DNA of 64,000 nucleotides, taken from positions 34,557,818 through 34,621,817 of the forward strand of contig NC_089239.1 of NCBI RefSeq assembly GCF_963924675.1, given 5' to 3'. Position numbers and translations under genes: made by a program. This document shows, one piece after another, positions 44,185-56,852 of this stretch. Source of the stretch: Phocoena phocoena (taxonomy: Eukaryota; Chordata; Mammalia; Artiodactyla; Phocoenidae). The notes below the pieces were generated by a model, which saw only the letters and a list, made by a program, of their open reading frames with translations, did no database searches and was not told the DNA's origin. Position 1 is the first letter of the stretch; each line of letters starts with the position of its first letter.

Positions 44185-46390
44185 TGAAGATTTCACCTCC
44201 AATGTCATAGAGCAGAGCCTGCTACAGATTTGGGAGGCACAGTGAAAAACTTGTACCCTTTGTTCAAAAGGCAAGAAAAGAGTATGTTTGAAGGTACTAT
44301 AATGTAAAGCTTTCTCTTTTCTTCCACGGACCCTCTCACAATTTGAAGTTGTGTTTAAAAACAATGTTTTATTTAATACCATTCTAAGTAAAAAATTAAA
44401 TTATTAGCATAAACTTTAACATTCATCTTTATATTGTGCAATGCCAGTTTTGAAAACAAATAAAAGAGCATTTAATCCTATGCAGAATCGCCAAAATTAC
44501 ATACTTGTAGCTCGTATATACGTATGTATGTTGTTCTTACCGCAATAGTGGAAATGTTGCAGAAAAGTAACTCAGTTACTCAGGCTCTCCTGCCCATATT
44601 TATATCTTATATTTTGATTTGGATTTGGTTCTTTTTGGAGTAAAACATGGTCACCAAATGACTCACAATCTCCTTGAAAAACAGATTTCAAATGATACCA
44701 GGTAAATGGACAGATCTGAGAATTAAGTCCTGATTTATAATTTGTTTGGTCCTCTTCTCTTATTAGATGTCGGGTAACTGTAGCTTGGGCCAAACTGGTC
44801 ATTTCCACTTTCCCATTTGTTCCTTGTACCTCATGTCGTGTCCTATAAAGGATAAAGGTAGACCTTGAGTTTATGACCTAAAGACATGCCCAAGTCAGCT
44901 GGGAATGTTAGGTCAAAATCATAGTTGTCAATTCAAGGAACTCAACTGAAATTGGAGCTGAAATGTGTTTGGATTGGTAAAATTGGAAATCTAAGAGTAA
45001 AAGCTATGAAAAAGGCAAAGAAGAGGTTAGGAGAATTCTGAATTCTGTAGATCAAGAAATGATAGCTTGTAGACTTTTTTAAAAATGTAGTCCCAGGGTG
45101 ATCTTAAGTGATTTGGATGGCTTTACTTGCACGTGTTAGAGAGGAGAAATGTGGTTAGCTGTGAATTCACTGAGATCAAGGAGAGGGTTATAGAAAATCT
45201 CAAAGCTATTCCTTCCCATGTACCTAGGAAAAAAACATCCCCTGGGAAATAAATGAATCATAATCTGACCCAGTTATAGTTCTTCCTCACTGGCTACTGG
45301 ACACAAACAAAATGTCCTGTATTTAGCTTCATAATTTATAACAATTGGACATTCTTTTTAGACTTCTGATGCTTAGGAGCTATGGCCCCTGTGATTTTTT
45401 TTTTTTTTTTAGGAATAGCCCAAAGTTACATCATTCATATTGAAGTGGCTATTCACAGATAGCAGTTCTCAAAGTGACTATGAGTGTGTGTCACAAGTGT
45501 TTTATTTTTCCTCCCTCTGTGGTTTTCTGATTAAAACTACATGTTCAAAAGGATATTGTTTATCATTTCAAGCACTATCAAAGTGCTCTTCTGTGCACCT
45601 CAATAAATATGTATTCTTTGGGTTGATACTTTGAACTTACAGGAAACTTGAGAAAAATCCAATAAAGGTATACCTGTTCAGGTTTACACCTTCTTACAAT
45701 ATAATATTTTAATATACTGTGACTCACGGTGGATTTACTACGAACACGGTCACTGCTAAAATAGTTCTAGGTCACTGATAAAAAGGGTTGTTCAGGTGTG
45801 CAGTGAGTGTGGCCAATCAGAGGAAGGATCAATGGTATAAGGCGTGCCCCATGACTTCTCACTTCTCCTCCATTAACTCCTGCACTTACGTTTTCACCAG
45901 TTTCAGTCTCTCCTTCTTCATGTTCTGTTTCCATTTTCTATCCCAATAAACTTAGATCTCCTTCCTCATTAAAAAAAAAATCCTTCATTTTGTTCTATAA
46001 CTTTCTCCCTGTCTCTCACACCCTGCCATTCTCAGCAGGCTAACCCTAACCTGGGCCGCGTGTCTTTACCGCCCAGTGTGCCCTGGATTTGTAGCCTTGC
46101 TTTGTCCTCACCCACGGCATCCACATCTCCAAGTCCTCTGGCCGTCGCCAGCCTTGATTTTTCTCATCCTTGCTCGTATTTCACTCTTTGCTGAGCCTTC
46201 CTACTCCACCTCTTTCCTTTGTTGGCTTTAATGAGGACGCTTCCTTTTCTAGTTCTCTTCCTAATTTATTGACAACTCTCTCTCTCCTTAATTATACGTG
46301 TTTCTTCTTCCTACCTACACCATGTGGAGTATTCCCAGAATTAAATTCTCAATTCCTTTCTTTGCCGTTTCTCTCCTCTCCTTAGCGTTC
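44185..46390. other. Unique sequence; pyrimidine-rich near its end
   Basis: No gene seen. A T16 run lies near 45396-45411. From 45850 to 46340 the plus strand is C/T-rich with short exon-less reading frames. Possibly another old repeat that I cannot name. Confidence 0.4.
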
Positions 46391-46398
46391 TCACGTAC

Positions 46399-46595
46399 CC
46401 TTTTGCGGTAGGCGGGCCTCTCACTCTTGTGGCCTCTCCCGTCGTGGAGCACAGGCTCCGGACGCACAGGCTCAGCGGCCATGGCTCACGGGCCCAGCCG
46501 CTCCGCGGCATGTGGGATCTTCCCGGACCGGGGCACGAACCCGTGTTCCCCGCATCGGCAGGCGGACTCTCAACCACTGCGCCACCAGGGAAGCC
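46399..46595 (-). mobile_element. CHR-type SINE, reverse, almost tailless
   Basis: Complete reverse-orientation copy ending in the family head (AGGGAAGCCC). Target duplication CTCACGTAC at 46390-46398 and 46596-46604. The A tail is only about four bases, so it has shrunk or was short at insertion. Confidence 0.95.
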
Positions 46596-46839
46596 CTCAC
46601 GTACTCTTATGACCTCCTTAGTTGTACGGTATGTCAGACTGCCGAATTTTTACATCAGGTTACTGTCACTCTCCGTATATCTAGTTCTGCATTTCCAAAG
46701 GTTGTGTTCTTTCAAAATATCTTCTACCTTCACTCCTTGTTTTTATCATGATCTTAATATAGTCTCCTGTCAACTCAGAACAGATGATCCGTCTCCCCAG
46801 TTCATGTCCTTTGTCTGTAATTTTTTCAGGCTCTAATCC

Positions 46840-47060
46840 ATTCTGTGTACCATAATCTGATTATTGCTCCTAAAAATGATTTAAATTATGTCAGATCTGT
46901 TACTGAGAAATGTTCGGTGGCTCTACATAGCTTAAAATATAAAATCCTTAATTCTGCATTCAAAGCATTTTGTAGTCTGACCCCCATGTACTTTTATCAC
47001 CTTATCTTGAGGTACTTACCTTCAGTGATGATCTCTTTGTTTTTCTAGGACACTTCTGGT
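46840..47060 (+). repeat. Ancient LINE-type fragment (L2-like)
   Basis: 'ctaaaaatgatttaaattatgtcagatctgttactgagaaatgttcggtggctctacatagcttaaaatataaaatcc', 'caaagcattttgtagtctgacccc' matches the repeat family at 33030 and 43900. Confidence 0.65.
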
Positions 47061-47064
47061 ACCT

Positions 47065-48085
47065 TACATATCTTGGCATACTGTGTCTATATCTGCAGTG
47101 GATTAAATTCAAATGTAATAACTTCATCAAGATGAATTATTCTTATATAGCTTGTTCCCTACAAAGAATAAGCCTATGAGTTGCACAGTAGACATTAACT
47201 GTACTTTTGGTAACATTAATAACTTTCCTGTACTATCAGGTTGTTCAACCCCAAATTTAAGACCTTCCTGTTGCTCTCTCATTTTTATTGTCCTGCACTC
47301 ATTTAATGTTTACTAAAATAAGAAATAATATACTTGTGTCTAATTCTTGGGCTATCATTTTATAAATTGACATTTACATACAGAGTAAGAATTTTAGGGA
47401 TCATTAAACTTTGCCCAAGAAATTCCATTTTCTCTGCTGGGATGTTGAAGAAACTACAAAGCCCTTTTGTGCCAAAAGCCAAGAAAGTTATTCACAGCTA
47501 TTAAAGAGAGACAAAAATTTCTCAGGAAGCACAAGAATGGGTTCTTTGGTAGTTTGCCCACAGAAGCCAGCTAGTCAGAAGAAATATTTACAAGTCTAAA
47601 GTCAGTATCTCTATTATAAACAATTATTACTCAATTAGTGTATTGATGTGATTGTGTGTTACCATGTTGAGCTTTTTTAGAAGAATAGCTATGTTTTAAA
47701 CCTTTCTACTCTAATCGCAATATGGTAATAAAGGTAAGTAGTAGAATATTAAGACTTTTTTATTTACAAAATTCAATTTGAAATAACAAATCCTCCATTC
47801 CCAGATAATGACTGTAAAACTAAATGTGTATGGGCTGAGAAAATAGGTATACGCATCTGAAAGCAGCAGTAGTTGTTTGTAAGAAAATACAAAAAGCATG
47901 TACCTTGCATGCCAGTAAGACATTTATGAGGCAGATGAAAGTATTGTTCTGAATTTTGCTCAATGCACCAATTAAATAAGGGAAGGAAAAAACTTGACAA
48001 TTTAAAAAATATATACTAAGAATATCGGTAGCATAATTCAACATGTTTTATAAATGTTAGAGACCTAATGAATTTGATTAAAGAC
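47065..48085. other. Unique AT-rich sequence
   Basis: No element or gene recognised. Overlapping minus-strand frames at 47711-48044 are mutually exclusive and featureless. Confidence 0.4.
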
Positions 48086-48089
48086 GTTT

Positions 48090-48480
48090 AATTAAGGTAG
48101 AGTCTGCTGTGTTGCAACCTCCTTCCAGACGAAATGGCGCGGTGAACAGGTAGTGAGTCCCCAGTGAACTGTGAATATCAAAGTCGGGGAAAATTCTTCA
48201 TTTTAATGAGCCGCATTTTCTGAGCCCAGACCTCTCCCCTGACAGGGTGGCTGCAGGAGGTGAAATGAAAGTAGTTGTTTTCCTTTGAGACTTCCGACTG
48301 CTAAATGCTATGAATGCCAGCAATTAAAATAGTGGCGCTGAGATTCTTTCTGTCTGCTCTGTCTTGCACTTGCCCTTGGGCTGGCAACTGTTGCTAAAGA
48401 AAAGCCCTAACAATTAAGAACACTATTTTCATATTTAGAAAACGATTCCTCCTTCTCTGACTATTAAGGCGTTCAAAATA
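48090..48480. other. Repeat-free block with conserved-element texture
   Basis: Complex, moderately G+C sequence between AT-rich flanks, with motifs such as 'gtttaattaagg' (48086-48097), 'ttttaatgagccgc' and 'cagcaattaaaatagtgg'. No coding frame. Suggested only as a candidate conserved non-coding element. Confidence 0.25.
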
Positions 48481-48484
48481 TCAT

Positions 48485-49139
48485 AACGCTTTTCTTTTAT
48501 AAAACTTACATTTTCCTTTAAAAACAGCCTCATATAAATACAAATATTTAAACCAAGTATAGTGTCCTTCCATTAATTAAGGGTTAGATCTGTAATGTGA
48601 ATACTCTTTACAACCGAAGAGCAAAAATTGCACTTCTTTCACTGTAGAAAATTCACACGACATGATGGATTGTTATTTTCTGCATAGATGCCATTGAATA
48701 TAGTCAAAAGAAAGTACATTCAGTATTACTTTATAATATTTTTCATTTACTTTAAGTTCGAGCGTGGTAATCAAAAATTAAGTTGTTTAAAAACTGTTAT
48801 TCATAGTGTTAAAGAATATGGAAACCAGATATTCAGTCATGGGACAACTGTTAATACTCAGCTCTTGAATAATCATCACCTAGAAGCAAATACTAGTATA
48901 AAACACCACCAAGAAATTGTCGGTTGGCACGGAAAGGAAACCTTGAGTAATTATACTTGATTTCAATAAACATGTCACGAAAGTTGGAAGGAAAACTAAA
49001 CATGATTTCAAAGAAGTACGTTCCAAAAGAAATAAGCATAATTACCTCAGTTAGTTAAAGGCTCATCTAATGCTTCTGGATTGGCTCCAAAGTACATGTA
49101 ACTGTCCAGACCCAGGATGGCAGTTCATTGCAGCCATTT
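48485..49139. other. Unique AT-rich sequence
   Basis: A 90-codon frame at 48688-48960 has no family resemblance. Confidence 0.4.
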
Positions 49140-49190
49140 CACACACACACACACACACGCACACACACACACACACACGCACACATGCAC
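49140..49190. repeat. (CA)n microsatellite with CG interruptions
   Basis: CA repeats broken by two CGCA units and one TGCA unit. Confidence 0.95.
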
Positions 49191-49194
49191 ATTT

Positions 49195-51230
49195 ATAGCT
49201 TGTAACGTTTAAAAGTACTGAAGTTGATTGCAGTTTCTTCAGAAGCCTTGACTTGAACTGGTTTTCTATACAGAAGATTTTCTTACTTGGAAATCTACAT
49301 GATCTTAATTGTATTCTACTTTAGCAGAAAATTTCCCTAACATTCTGTAAATATGCATAAATCTCTCAACTCACTACTGCGTAAAAACTGAATGTGTACT
49401 ACTGTGATAAATCCTACTTGAAGAATACCTACTCTCTTTTTCCTTCCATAGTTTTACATCCTAATAATATACTTTTCTGTCCCTTTCTATTGTTTTCGAA
49501 AATCAAAGGGCTATACAGGTAATCACAGATTCATAGACTCTCTTCTCATCCAGGCTGCCAGAGGGTCACCGTCACAAATACAGAGTTTCATGTTGTCGGA
49601 TGAGGGGCTGACTCTTTAAGAAGTCATTATCTACCCTCTGCTACTGACTGTGCCTCCTTGTCACTCAGGAATCATGAGCATTTGATTGGATATTAACAGG
49701 ATACCTGTGAAGGTAAAAGTCGACCACAGTCTTCCAAGGTCCAATATAACCCATATTTTGAAATTCTCATTTATTATAAAGATATTTGAATTTATTCATC
49801 CGTGTACGGTTTGATTGCGCATGACCAGGGTTAATTTGCTCATTAAGGGTTAGACTAGGCGTATCTTCTCTGTGCTATCAGAGTATCTGTGGCTTTTTAG
49901 ATATGTTCAGTCTGGAAGTGTTTTTCTGAAAGACTGGTCTAAGTTATGAAATCCTGCTTTGATGGTTATAGCAGTGCTGAAATACACACATTTTTTGGCA
50001 GACACCCTTATTTATAATCAGGACATGTGTATCTGTTCCTGATATGCATTACATATTATATGCTAAGTTTAATAAAATGAGTCATTTCATTGTTCATTAG
50101 TACCTTCAAGGAGGAAGAGTCCAGCATTAGCAGTTCCCAGGAAGCATACAGGATTAAGTGAATTGCTCTGATAAATAACATTAGGGCAGTCAACTGTAGT
50201 AACTCTAAGTTTCTTTTCAGGGTAGGCTGGTGAATAGTGCTTATAGTGGTTTGTGCTCCAAGTATGTAAAGCTCTATCTTCTCTTTTTCTTTTTCTTCAT
50301 AGTTTTAAAAGATGTATTTTACCAAAATGTACAGGAGCTTTTAAACAACAATAATATAGTTTATTTTGTATGTTGCTTCACACAAAACATGTTCGACATG
50401 CATGTTTAAATACATGCATAATTGCTTTTATTAATAAACATGCTTTTGTTAGATATTGCTCAGACATTAAAAATAATTAAACCTCTAAAATGCACCATTT
50501 TATTCATCCGCACTGACACATTCCAAAATATTTGCTAAATCTAATTTTTTCAACCTGGACTACAAAATGAAATATTTGTAATCTCTCATTTTACTATGAT
50601 GTCTTTTTAAGAAAGTCTTATGCCTTTTAATTAATTCTTACTATCTTTAAATCTGATTTTCTGCTTCTTTTTGAACATAATTCTTTTAGATATTTACTTC
50701 TTTCTGTGTTTGCCTCCTTTTTCTGTCTTTTCTGTGTGTCGTTTTTGTTAATAGCAAATATTTATCAGTTTTCCCCCACTTAAAAAGACTGAACTGATAC
50801 TAGTTCCTCAGGGAATCAAAACAAGGTATTATCTGATGATCTTGCAAGGTATTACCTTGTTATTTTTCTGCGGCTTAATTACATCTTGCTATAGATTATA
50901 GTTGCACAAATAATACACACTGATTCAAACCAACAAACAGTAGTCATATTAATATTAGACACTGAAATTCAAATTTAAAAAGTGCTTTTCCTTTAAGAGC
51001 ATAGTTTTTTGTGTCAGAACTGCCCCCTAGGCAGAGTCACACTTTTGAATATCTATGTATCATATATAGAAAAATGTAATAATAAAGAACAAAACAAAAC
51101 ACCAAAAAATGAATATACACAAAAGTCGCTTTGGGATCTCATTACAGAAAATATTTCTAATATCTGAGGAAGCTTTGCAATAACACATTTTATATATGGT
51201 AGCAATATAAACATATCTGTAACGTGATGT
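49195..51230. other. Unique AT-rich sequence
   Basis: About 2 kb without a recognisable gene or repeat. Confidence 0.45.
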
Positions 51231-51234
51231 AGCA

Positions 51235-51480
51235 TTGATGGTTAAGAGTAGCCAGACTTCTGGGTTTGAATTGCAGCCCTACCTGTTATTTACTATAAGA
51301 CACTGTTCAAGTTTATACTAATTACTATTCTCAGTTTCTTCATCTGTAAAATGAGGGTAACAGAGCCACCTAATTCATAAAGCTGTTGTATGGATTAAAT
51401 AAAGCAGGGCACATAAACTGCTCGGCGTGCTGCCTAGCTTCTTGTTAGCATTTCATTAATATGAGCTATATTATAGTTAC
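51235..51480 (+). repeat. MIR SINE remnant, nearly complete
   Basis: 'tgatggttaagagtagccagacttctgggtttgaattgcagccctacc', 'ctcagtttcttcatctgtaaaatgagggtaac', 'ttcataaagctgttgtatggattaaataaa', 'gcacataaactgctcgg' span the whole element. Confidence 0.95.
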
Positions 51481-51484
51481 TGAA

Positions 51485-52730
51485 TTATACACAATTGAGT
51501 TCTTATATTTAACTTCTAATATCTATTTCATGGGAAATAGTTGAAATAGTCCCCCAAATTATTAAAACTACTAGTTCCCAATTCTAAAAAATTTTTTGAA
51601 TTTTAGCCCATTGTACGTATGAAGGAAAACTATGTCGTTTTTAATTATTTCAAAAGAGGATTTTGATTTACTCCTTGAGAATTTGCCAAAAAGTCAGTAA
51701 AATCAAGTAGACTTACTCTGCCATTCTCTCAGTTTTCCCTGAACACACGCACACCCTCACATACACACCAGAGGACTGTACGTGTGATTTAGTAACTTAT
51801 AAAACCACCGCATAGGGCAGACAGTAGGGCCGTGAGCACGTCCGGTGATGTTACGGGTCTAGAGCTGTGGACATGTCAGAGGACGAGCATCCCATCGTGC
51901 GTTCTCACTGAAGTTCTTGAGGAACTTCATCGGATTATTTGCTTTCTTTGTTTGCAAGTCTTTAATTATGAAAAGAGGAGTAATAGTATATGCTCTTCAC
52001 TAACGTCATAGAAATGCTGTGTGTGTGAAAGCAGATTTTCTTGATACTTGATTCTACTCTAGATTAATCTGAACTTGAAGGATTAAAGGAAACAAGCAAA
52101 AGCGAACATCTGGCATACAGACGCACAAAAGAGCCTCTACATGAATACTGTTCACTTTCTTTCACTTAGGAATGGCTGGGATATGGTGCGAAGAATCCAA
52201 TATAGATCCTGTGGGCTGAGCACTTGACTTGAGATAGGAGATCACGTAGCAAGTCAGGCCAGTGGACCAGGACTTGTGGAAGTGTAGGGCAGGGTAGTAT
52301 GGAAGGGCAAGGGGCTGTCAGAACGACAGCAGAAAAAGTAGAAATGCAGAATTTGGACGTAACAGACCCAGTATTTTCTTCTCCTCTCTGTAGTTCTGAT
52401 TTGTCAATGAGAATTTTGGAGGAATTTATTTAAAAGACCATGAAAAAAAATGTGTTAGAGAAAGAAAGAAAAACAGAACAGGAAATGGAAAAGGAAAGAA
52501 ATTTGATTTGTTTATTTGGTTTTCTTTTTAAGGTTTCATAAAGACAGGAGGAATGTTCTAAAATCATTTCAAAGGAAAGACTTTTTTTTTCATGTGTAAG
52601 ATGAATGGGAGAAGGAGGAAATTCAACTAGATAATCTGTATATAATCTGTATATCTGAGCATATTAATAATCTGTATATTTGAGCATATTGCCTTAGTAG
52701 GCTGTTACTCTAAGAATATATCAGGAGGTG
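51485..52730. other. Unique sequence
   Basis: No gene. A short direct repeat of about 30 bp (AATCTGTATATCTGAGCATA, then AATCTGTATATTTGAGCATA) lies at about 52645-52690. Confidence 0.45.
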
Positions 52731-52734
52731 TTTG

Positions 52735-53065
52735 GGGACTTCCCTGGTGGTGCAGTGGTTAAGAATCTGCCTGCCGAGGCAGGGGACATGGTTCGAGCTC
52801 TGGTCCGGGAAGATGCCACATGCCACGGAGCAACTAAGCCCGTGTCCACAACTACTGAGCCTGTGCTCTAGAGCCCGCGAGCCACAACTACTGAGGCCTG
52901 CACACCTGGAGCCCGTGCTCCGCAACAAGAGCAGCCACCACAATGAGAAGCCCGCACACCGCAATGAAGAGTAGCCCCCGCTCGCCACAAATAGAGAAAG
53001 CCCAGGTGCAGCAACAAAGACCCAAAGCAGCCAAAAATAAAAATTAATTAATTAATTTAAAAAGT
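52735..53065 (+). mobile_element. Older long CHR-type SINE
   Basis: Head GGGGACTTCCCTGGTGGTGC and tRNA-like B-box GGTTCGAGCTC, then the repeated 'cacaactactgagcc' modules, '..agtagcccccgctcgccac..' and 'gacccaaagcagccaaaaataaa' tail. About 300 bp, longer than the six other copies because the tRNA-unrelated part is intact. Followed directly by a TG microsatellite. Confidence 0.95.
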
Positions 53066-53066
53066 T

Positions 53067-53068
<2 letters not shown>

Positions 53069-53099
<31 letters not shown>
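53069..53099. repeat. (TG)n microsatellite at a SINE end
   Basis: About 15 TG units just downstream of the SINE tail. Confidence 0.95.
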
Positions 53100-53100
<1 letters not shown>

Positions 53101-53755
53101 TTCCTCCTTCAGAAAGGACAACAATTGCTTTGTAACAGGCTGGTCTTGGAAGGGACCCTGATCATTAATTTAATTAGAATTGACCTAGGAGGATATGTTG
53201 TCTTTAATTCAAATCCCATAAAACAAGTAGCTTCAAAGCAATGGAGAGATAAAGTTGACTTCAGAGGCGACAACAAGAGAAAAAATATCTCGAAGTATAA
53301 AGAGAACTGTGTCATTCTGTTTAGCAAGTCAAGGACAAAGATATTTCTTTTCCTCAGCATTGAAGCAAACGTGGAAAATTTAGTGATCTTGTTTGTTTTT
53401 TTCTATTTAAACACTTCAGCTAAAATCAGAAAGTGAGTTTAGGATTGTACATAGTGTCACATAAAATTAAAATAAAACTGGCAGGTCAGAATGAGGATTA
53501 CCGCTGCTGGTCAAAGAAGGGATTTGGCTGGTGTAGGAGTCCTCTACGCTGTGTGTGTGATCCCACAGTCCATTGAAATAAATGAACATGTGGTAAGGAA
53601 CGTTACTTTAGTTATGGAGAACAAGGGCACGGCATTGCTTCCTGAAAAAAAGAGAATCATCAGTAACCTTTGTAAGGAAAAGGTTCATACCTGTGCAAAC
53701 TGGTTAAACACATCGTAATAAAAGTGAGGCAGGCACAGCTGGGATAGATTCAACA
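53100..53755. other. Unique sequence
   Basis: A 120-codon plus frame (53074-53436) starts inside the TG microsatellite, has no domain and overlaps a minus frame. No gene supported. Confidence 0.45.
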
Positions 53756-53772
53756 ATTTAAAATAAAAGGGA

Positions 53773-53977
53773 GGGCTTCCCTGGTGGCGCAGTGGTTGAG
53801 AGTCCGCCTGCCGATGCAGGGGACACGGGTTCGTGCCCTGGTCCGGGAAGATCCCACGTGACGCGGAGCGGCTGGGCCCGTGAGCCATGGCCGCTGAGCC
53901 TGCGCATCCAGAGCCTGTGTCCCGCGACGGGAGAGGCAACAGTGAGAGGCCTGCGTACCACACAAAATAATAATAAT
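53773..53977 (+). mobile_element. CHR-type SINE
   Basis: Complete copy with head GGCTTCCCTGGTGGCGCAGT and a tail of AAATAATAATAATAAAAT. Target duplication AAAATAAAAGGGAG (53759-53772) and AAAATAAAATGGAG (53978-53991), with one mismatch. Confidence 0.96.
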
Positions 53978-53994
53978 AAAATAAAATGGAGAAG

Positions 53995-55270
53995 AGAAAT
54001 CAGAAAGCAGTAACACCTGCCATTATGAAGGTGGTGATGTCTCCAGGGATGAAGATAAGGGAACGCCCTGATAGGGGCTTCAGACAATGGATGGCAAGTG
54101 ATGGTGATGGACCACAGTGGGAGGGGACGTGATGAGGCTTGAGGTGAATGCAGTTTAGGTACGAAAACAGCAAGGAAGAAAAATTTAAACATTTGAAGGG
54201 AGAAAAAGGAATCAGGGAATACTTACTTCAGAAGAAGTAGGTTTCTCTGAAATCTGTAGAAGACAAGAGGAAGGTGGTGGGGTGGTGAAGGTTGGGAAAT
54301 TAATGGAGGAGATGATTAAAGAGAAAGAAAATAACAGACCCAGCGTGGCGGGAAACAAAGTCTGAGAAAAAAGAATACAAGAAAGAGGAAGTAACACGGA
54401 ACTTGAGATTAGGGAAGGAGTTAGAACATATGGAATCCAAGCGGGGAGCATAATTTAAAAAGTCTTCAGAAGGGTAAATAAGTATGGAAGACAGAACTTA
54501 GTGTAGCAACAGAACGCCAGCGGCATGAAGAGGAGGGTTGGTGGCCTCAAAGCAAGGCCTCCAATTAAAGGATGAAGAAACACGTGTGATTAAATAGCCA
54601 AAGGCAGCCTTTAAAAAGTACCCTGTGTGAATGATTTTTTTTTATTTTTATTTTTGGAAGTAAAGGACCATCTGACTGCTGATAGCTAAAAAGACTTCTG
54701 AGTTCTGCCTGAGGGTTGTTGTTGAAAAGGAATATGTGGAGATGAATGTTGTCTGCGAGCACAATGGAAAGAGGAAGGGGTTGACAATGATATTTTTAAA
54801 GAGTGAGGGGGTGCTCAACCCTGGATGAACCAATTGAACACAGATGATAAGATTTTTGTTCCGGAATCTTCCATCAAAGGCTGGTAGGGTGCCATAAAAA
54901 TAGATACCCCTAACTTGCTGGGACACTTAATAGAAATCACAGAACTTGCAACAGGAGGGAACTGGCAACGACGGTTTTCACATGTGGAGTAAGAATCACG
55001 CGTCAGGATGCGGCAGGAAAGCACTGTGCCAGATAAAAAGTGTGGGGAGACGGCATTCATTCCTCCCTGCCCTCAATAAGCACATGATGAAAAGGAGATG
55101 TGATGTTGGAGGTGAGGTTTAGATTACTTCACTCAGACCCCTTGAGTTTTGTTGTCTGTTTCACGAACATGTGAAAATCAGAGCAGGAGAAGCGAGTACC
55201 CTGAAACATTAAGGTACAAATTCCATCACAGGCCCCTCTTTGTGCCCAAGAACTTCCCTTGCTGTGGATG
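53995..55270. other. Purine-rich unclassified sequence
   Basis: A-and-G-rich plus strand from 54000 to 55040, possibly an old repeat in forward orientation (words such as 'gagtgagggggtgctcaaccctgg'), not assignable by eye. No gene. Confidence 0.35.
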
Positions 55271-55274
55271 AGGT

Positions 55275-55475
55275 AATGAAAGTGCTTAGGCTGTTGGCAA
55301 GACAAAGCCCAGAGTAACTCCTGTCCAGATGTCTGACCTTGGACAAGTTATTCAGTCTCCCTGCGTTTCTTCATCTATGAAGTAGGTGTGAGAACACTTT
55401 TCATTGCCAGCCTTTTGTAAAGATTTAGAGATCATATGCAGTCTAAACAAGTGGTTTTCTATAAATTTTGTGCTC
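55275..55475 (+). repeat. MIR SINE remnant
   Basis: 'gtctgaccttggacaagttattcagtctccctgcgtttcttcatctatgaagtaggtgtga' is the conserved MIR core. Confidence 0.88.
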
Positions 55476-55540
55476 AATATTTAGTTTTATTATGTAAGTT
55501 TTAAAATATATTGACTGCTACCATGTCCGAGGCCTCTCCT

Positions 55541-55584
55541 GTGAGTGTGTGTGTGTGTGTCTGTGTCTGTGTCTGTGTGTGTGT
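55541..55584. repeat. (TG)n microsatellite with CTGTG interruptions
   Basis: Imperfect TG repeat of about 44 bp. Confidence 0.93.
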
Positions 55585-56140
55585 ATTTTGGGAGAGAAGG
55601 TGAAGAAAAAGGAGGACTTTCCAAATATGAACAGATAACTATTAGCCATTGCTAATACACTGAGATTGAAAAAGCCCCATTGGGTATAGTTCTATCTGGA
55701 ACCTTCTAGTTATTTCCTCAGGATAATCCAATGATTATATTGGTATGAAAAATCCTTTGGGGATTAAATTGTTACAGCTTTCTAAAGTTGCTAATCCAAT
55801 GCCAAGGTGTCCAAATGTGGACTGAATTCTTTTCTGGGGATAAAGGAAATTTTTTACATCCAGAACTACAAACCCAAACCTCACCTTCCATACTTACTGA
55901 AGAGTTATAGTAATGGAGCCAGACATTCCACTCGCAGGCTTGGCTGCAGGAACCTGGTGCAGTGTCAGAATGAACCCATCCTCACTGATTGGGAGGTCTT
56001 TCCACTGTCATATGCTTTGACTAGCTACAATTTAATTCTCTAAATGAAAACCTGTGTGTGTGCGTTCATGTTTTTACAGCATCAGAGAAACAATAGGTCA
56101 GGACGTATGTTTTATGAGAGCAAAACAAGGTCTCCTTTTG
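55585..56140. other. Unique sequence
   Basis: No gene or repeat recognised. A 78-codon frame at 55807-56043 has no features. Confidence 0.4.
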
Positions 56141-56141
56141 C

Positions 56142-56220
56142 TCACTGTTTTATTCCCAACACATAATGGCATACTGCTTCATTACCTAACAAAGAGATAA
56201 TAAATAAATTGGTAAGTATT
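56142..56220 (+). repeat. L2-type LINE 3' tail
   Basis: 'tcactgttttattcccaacacataatgg' then 'gagataataaataaattgg', a short decayed L2 end. Confidence 0.5.
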
Positions 56221-56410
56221 GATAAAATGAGTTAATACCACACAGACACATGCTCTCTTCTCCTCTATAATGAATAACTAGGAAGAGATATTGCTTATTT
56301 AACATTGGTTGCATTGAAGAATCCATGTAAGGTCTGGGGCACCCTGTATGGATGTGTTCCTTTATACTCTAATGATTTAACACAAATAAAATCTGAGATC
56401 ATAAGGCCAG

Positions 56411-56540
56411 GCTTAAAGCTGAAATTCTCAAATTTTATATGCGTAAGAATCACAGGGAAAATTAATTTAAAATGCAGAATTCTCAAAAGATTGGTCTAGT
56501 AGTTCTGAGGTAAAGCCCAGGAATCTACGTTTATAAGAGG
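56411..56540 (+). mobile_element. MER5A-type hAT remnant
   Basis: 'aaattctcaaattttatatgcgtaagaatcacagg', 'atgcagaattctc', 'agttctgaggtaaagcccaggaatctacgttt' follow the MER5A order. The left TIR is decayed. Confidence 0.7.
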
Positions 56541-56852
56541 AAAGTTTGCAGGGAGCAGAATTGATTTCTTACCATGCCACATAAATGACACTCAGATTAA
56601 TTATCAAAATAGTTATCAAGGTTCATTGATCTAAAGAGAGCAGGATAGTAAATTTCCTTTGTCCCCTGTTCCATCCAAACAAGTAACACATATTCCTTTG
56701 TTTATGATAAGTTAATTCTTGGGTTTTTTGGCTGGAAAAAATTTTATTTTGTTTTGACTTTTTTCGGCTGGAGTGGGTTTTCATTGTCAGCAAATGCACA
56801 AGTACATCGTTAAGCAATCTTCCACAGTATTCTTCCTCACAGATTTGAGACT

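Noticed and set aside
46341..46836. Open frames of up to 135 codons over 46.4-46.6 kb, and similar ones at 1.3, 36.4, 53.8 and 60.1 kb
   Set aside because: All are translations of CHR-type SINEs; the same peptide themes (VESPPADAGDTGSCPGPG, GPSRSAACGIFPD) recur at each SINE.
49140..49190. CRISPR-like or other structured array
   Set aside because: It is a simple CA microsatellite with interruptions. No repeat-spacer structure exists anywhere in the window.
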